Below, one piece after another: positions 62,229 to 64,000 of a stretch of 64,000 nt of DNA; the stretch's first letter is position 1, and each line of letters starts with the position of its first letter. The position numbers were made by a program, and so were the translations under genes. Source of the DNA: Pseudomonas sp. UBA5706 (GTDB lineage Bacteria > Pseudomonadota > Gammaproteobacteria > Pseudomonadales > Pseudomonadaceae); assembly GCF_002419965.1 (NCBI RefSeq), contig NZ_DIHC01000004.1, positions 23,054 through 87,053 on the forward strand, in the 5' to 3' direction. The notes below the pieces were generated by a model. It had not been told where the DNA came from. It did not search any database and saw only the letters and a list, made by a program, of their open reading frames with translations.

Positions 62229-63578
62229 ATGAGTCATACCCAGGCGTTGGCGGGCTTCGTTGCCGAGCTGACATACGAGCAGATACCCAGCGCAGTGCTG
62301 GACCGCACCGAGGACCTGTTCCTGGACTGGATCGGTTCGGCGCTGGCGAGCAAAGGCGCGCGGCCAATCCCGATTTTCGAGCGTTATGCCGAGCGCATGG
62401 GCCCGGCCAGCGGCAAATCGAAGATCCTTGTCAGCGGCCGCGACACCTCGGCGTACTTTGCCGCGCTGGTCAACGGCGCCGCGTCGCACCTGGTCGAGCA
62501 GGACGATCTGCACAACAGCTCGGTGCTGCACCCGGCCACGGTGGTGTTTTCCGCTGTGCTGGCGGCCGCGCAGGATTTAGGCAAATCGGGCAAGGACCTG
62601 CTGCTGGCCTCCGTCGCAGGCTACGAGGCCGGGATTCGCATCGGCGAGTTCATGGGCCGCTCGCATTACCGCATCTTCCACACCACGGCCACAGTCGGCA
62701 CCCTGGCTGCGGCAGTGGCGGTCGGCAAGCTGCTGAATTTCAGTCAGGAGCAGTTCATCAACCTGCTGGGCAGCGCTGGTACTCAAGCCGCGGGGTTGTG
62801 GGAATTTTTGCGTGATGCTGCCGATTCGAAACAACTGCACACCGCCAAGGCTGCTGCCGATGGTCTGCTTGCGGCTTACCTGACCGAAGACGGCCTGACC
62901 GGTGCCCGCAATATTCTGGAAGGCGATCAGGGGCTCGCGGCAGGCATGTCCACCGACAGTGATCCGAGCAAACTCTCTGATCGTCTTGGGTCGCGCTGGG
63001 CCCTGGTGGAAACCTCGTTCAAGTTCCACGCCTCATGCCGTCACACCCACCCGGCGGCCGATGCGCTATTGCACCTGATGCAACGCGAGGGCTTGCGCCA
63101 TGACCAGATCGCCAAGGTCGTCACCCGTGTTCACCAAGGCGCGATTGACGTGCTGGGACGGGTCGATGTGCCGCAGACCGTGCATCAGGCGAAGTTTTCC
63201 ATGGGGGCCGTGCTCGGCCTGATCGCGGTGCATGGCAGCGCGCAGTTGATCGAGTTCCGCGATCTGGCGCTGACCGATGCCGACGTCGCGGCCTTTCGCG
63301 AGAAGGTGACGATGGAGCTGGACCCTGAAGTGGACGGCGCCTATCCGTCGCGCTGGCTGGGGCGGGTGATCGTGACCACCACCGATGGTCGCACCCTGAC
63401 TGCGGCCATCGATGAACCCAAAGGCGATCCGGGCAACACGCTGTCGCGTCCCGAACTGGAAGACAAGGTTCAACGCCTGCTGGCGTTCTCCGGCGCACGC
63501 TCGGTGGAGCAGGGCAAGGCGCTGATCGAGCGGGTCTGGCAATTGCGCGATACGCGGGATTTGGCGGATTTGGTGTAA
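62229..63578 (+). CDS. MmgE/PrpD-family dehydratase
   Basis: 449 aa. FLDWIGSALASKGARPIPIF, NGAASHLVEQDDLHNSSVLH and FHASCRHTHPAADALLHLM are MmgE/PrpD signatures (2-methylcitrate or cis-aconitate/itaconate-type dehydratase-decarboxylase fold). It starts 10 bases after the dehydrogenase. The three genes suggest breakdown of a methylated C4-C6 acid, but no CoA-transferase or lyase is within the window. Confidence 0.93.
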   Translation: MSHTQALAGFVAELTYEQIPSAVLDRTEDLFLDWIGSALASKGARPIPIFERYAERMGPASGKSKILVSGRDTSAYFAALVNGAASHLVEQDDLHNSSVLHPATVVFSAVLAAAQDLGKSGKDLLLASVAGYEAGIRIGEFMGRSHYRIFHTTATVGTLAAAVAVGKLLNFSQEQFINLLGSAGTQAAGLWEFLRDAADSKQLHTAKAAADGLLAAYLTEDGLTGARNILEGDQGLAAGMSTDSDPSKLSDRLGSRWALVETSFKFHASCRHTHPAADALLHLMQREGLRHDQIAKVVTRVHQGAIDVLGRVDVPQTVHQAKFSMGAVLGLIAVHGSAQLIEFRDLALTDADVAAFREKVTMELDPEVDGAYPSRWLGRVIVTTTDGRTLTAAIDEPKGDPGNTLSRPELEDKVQRLLAFSGARSVEQGKALIERVWQLRDTRDLADLV

Positions 63579-63603
63579 CAGCGAATACGTTCATCGTGAT
63601 CCC

Positions 63604-63704
63604 CACGCTCCTACAAGGAATGTGCAGAGGCAACGAACATGATCGTTCCCACGCTCCGCGTGATAACGCCTCCCCCCATATGTTTCGCGTCTGTGGCAGT
63701 GACG
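63604..63704 (+). repeat. 101-base direct repeat, copy 1
   Basis: It starts CACGCTCCTAC, contains AACATGATCGTTCCCACGC and ends GTCTGTGGCAGTGACG. The counterpart is at 63900-64000 with most bases identical. Confidence 0.85.
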
Positions 63705-63777
63705 CAAAGCGCCAAGGGATGCATGCCTACCTAGAGCGTGGGGACGATCAGGGATTTAAGGCTAAGGCCAAGCGTTG

Positions 63778-63909
63778 TAGGAGCGTGGCTTGTCCCGCGA
63801 TCTGCCGGGCACTGGCAGTAAAACCGGTCACCTCGGTTGTGTCATGCACACCGAGGACCCTGGGTTTACTACCGCTTCGCGGCAGATCGCGGGACAAGCC
63901 ACGCTCCTA
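63778..63909. repeat. 132-base element with 30-bp perfect inverted termini
   Basis: The arm at 63778-63807 (starts TAGGAGCGTGGCTTG) is the exact reverse complement of 63880-63909. The centre contains an additional hairpin, CCTCGGT to ACCGAGG, and the CTGCCGGGCACTGGCAGT core seen at 46294. No coding frame is evident. It has the form of a large BIME or non-autonomous palindromic element. Confidence 0.88.
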
Positions 63910-64000
63910 ATGGGGAATGTGCAGAGACATCGAACATGATCGTTCCCACGCTCCGCGTGGTAACGCCGCCTTCGTAGGCTTCGCGTCTGTGGCAGTGACG
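63900..64000 (+). repeat. 101-base direct repeat, copy 2, reaching the window end
   Basis: Same start and end as copy 1 (63604); main differences are in the middle (GGTAACGCCGCCTTCGTAGG instead of the ATAACGCC/CCCCATATG part). Overlaps the last ten bases of the inverted-repeat element. Confidence 0.85.

Overview
The window is a GC-rich (about 60%) chromosomal segment of a Pseudomonas, most likely of the syringae/fluorescens lineage. The codon use, the gene families and the gene order support this: isochorismatase, prmB, a conserved hypothetical, an alpha/beta hydrolase, aroC, an MFS transporter and an acireductone-dioxygenase relative follow each other as I recall them around PA1677-PA1684 of P. 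aeruginosa. A second stretch (thiolase, FadJ-like enzyme, amidotransferase, ... enoyl-CoA hydratase) resembles PA1736-PA1749. Intergenic spaces hold typical Pseudomonas REP-like palindromes. I see no phage, insertion sequence or CRISPR array.

Layout. 1-6.8 kb: housekeeping block ending in a solitary acireductone dioxygenase relative that has lost three of four metal ligands. 7-15.3 kb: LuxR solo, small stress-type genes (DUF3509, ankyrin, small membrane protein), a hipBA toxin-antitoxin pair with a duplicated operator unit, an LTA-synthase-like phosphotransferase and rraB. 15.8-19 kb: ATP-grasp / alpha-E / transglutaminase operon of predicted peptide modification, without the Anbu protease. 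19-27.4 kb: catalytically altered rhodanese, beta-oxidation pair, GATase, CorA, PlsC-type acyltransferase, crotonase. 27.5-33 kb: purine/cytosine permease, XRE regulator, GNAT enzyme, tRNA-Ser(GGA). 33-40.9 kb: chemoreceptor, SulP permease, MFS, zapE, EamA exporter. 41-49.3 kb: HD-hydrolase remnant, MFS, PhzF, haloacetate-dehalogenase-like enzyme, PACE efflux pump with divergent LysR, a second LysR with a DUF969/DUF979 (5-oxoproline-type) transporter.

49.6-54.9 kb is a coherent deoxyribose/deoxynucleoside catabolic module: sugar kinase, FucP-like permease and mutarotase-like protein read rightward; a DeoR-type repressor faces them; deoC follows. A nearly identical TGTTAT...ATAACA palindrome sits before the kinase and between the repressor and deoC, so one repressor probably controls both transcripts. 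55-58.6 kb: lipase-like hydrolase, CatB-like acetyltransferase, AraC regulator, cupin. 59-63.6 kb: LysR with a divergent MaoC-like dehydratase / acyl-CoA dehydrogenase / MmgE-PrpD operon for an unidentified organic acid. The end is a dense repeat zone with a 30-bp perfect inverted repeat between two 101-bp direct repeats.
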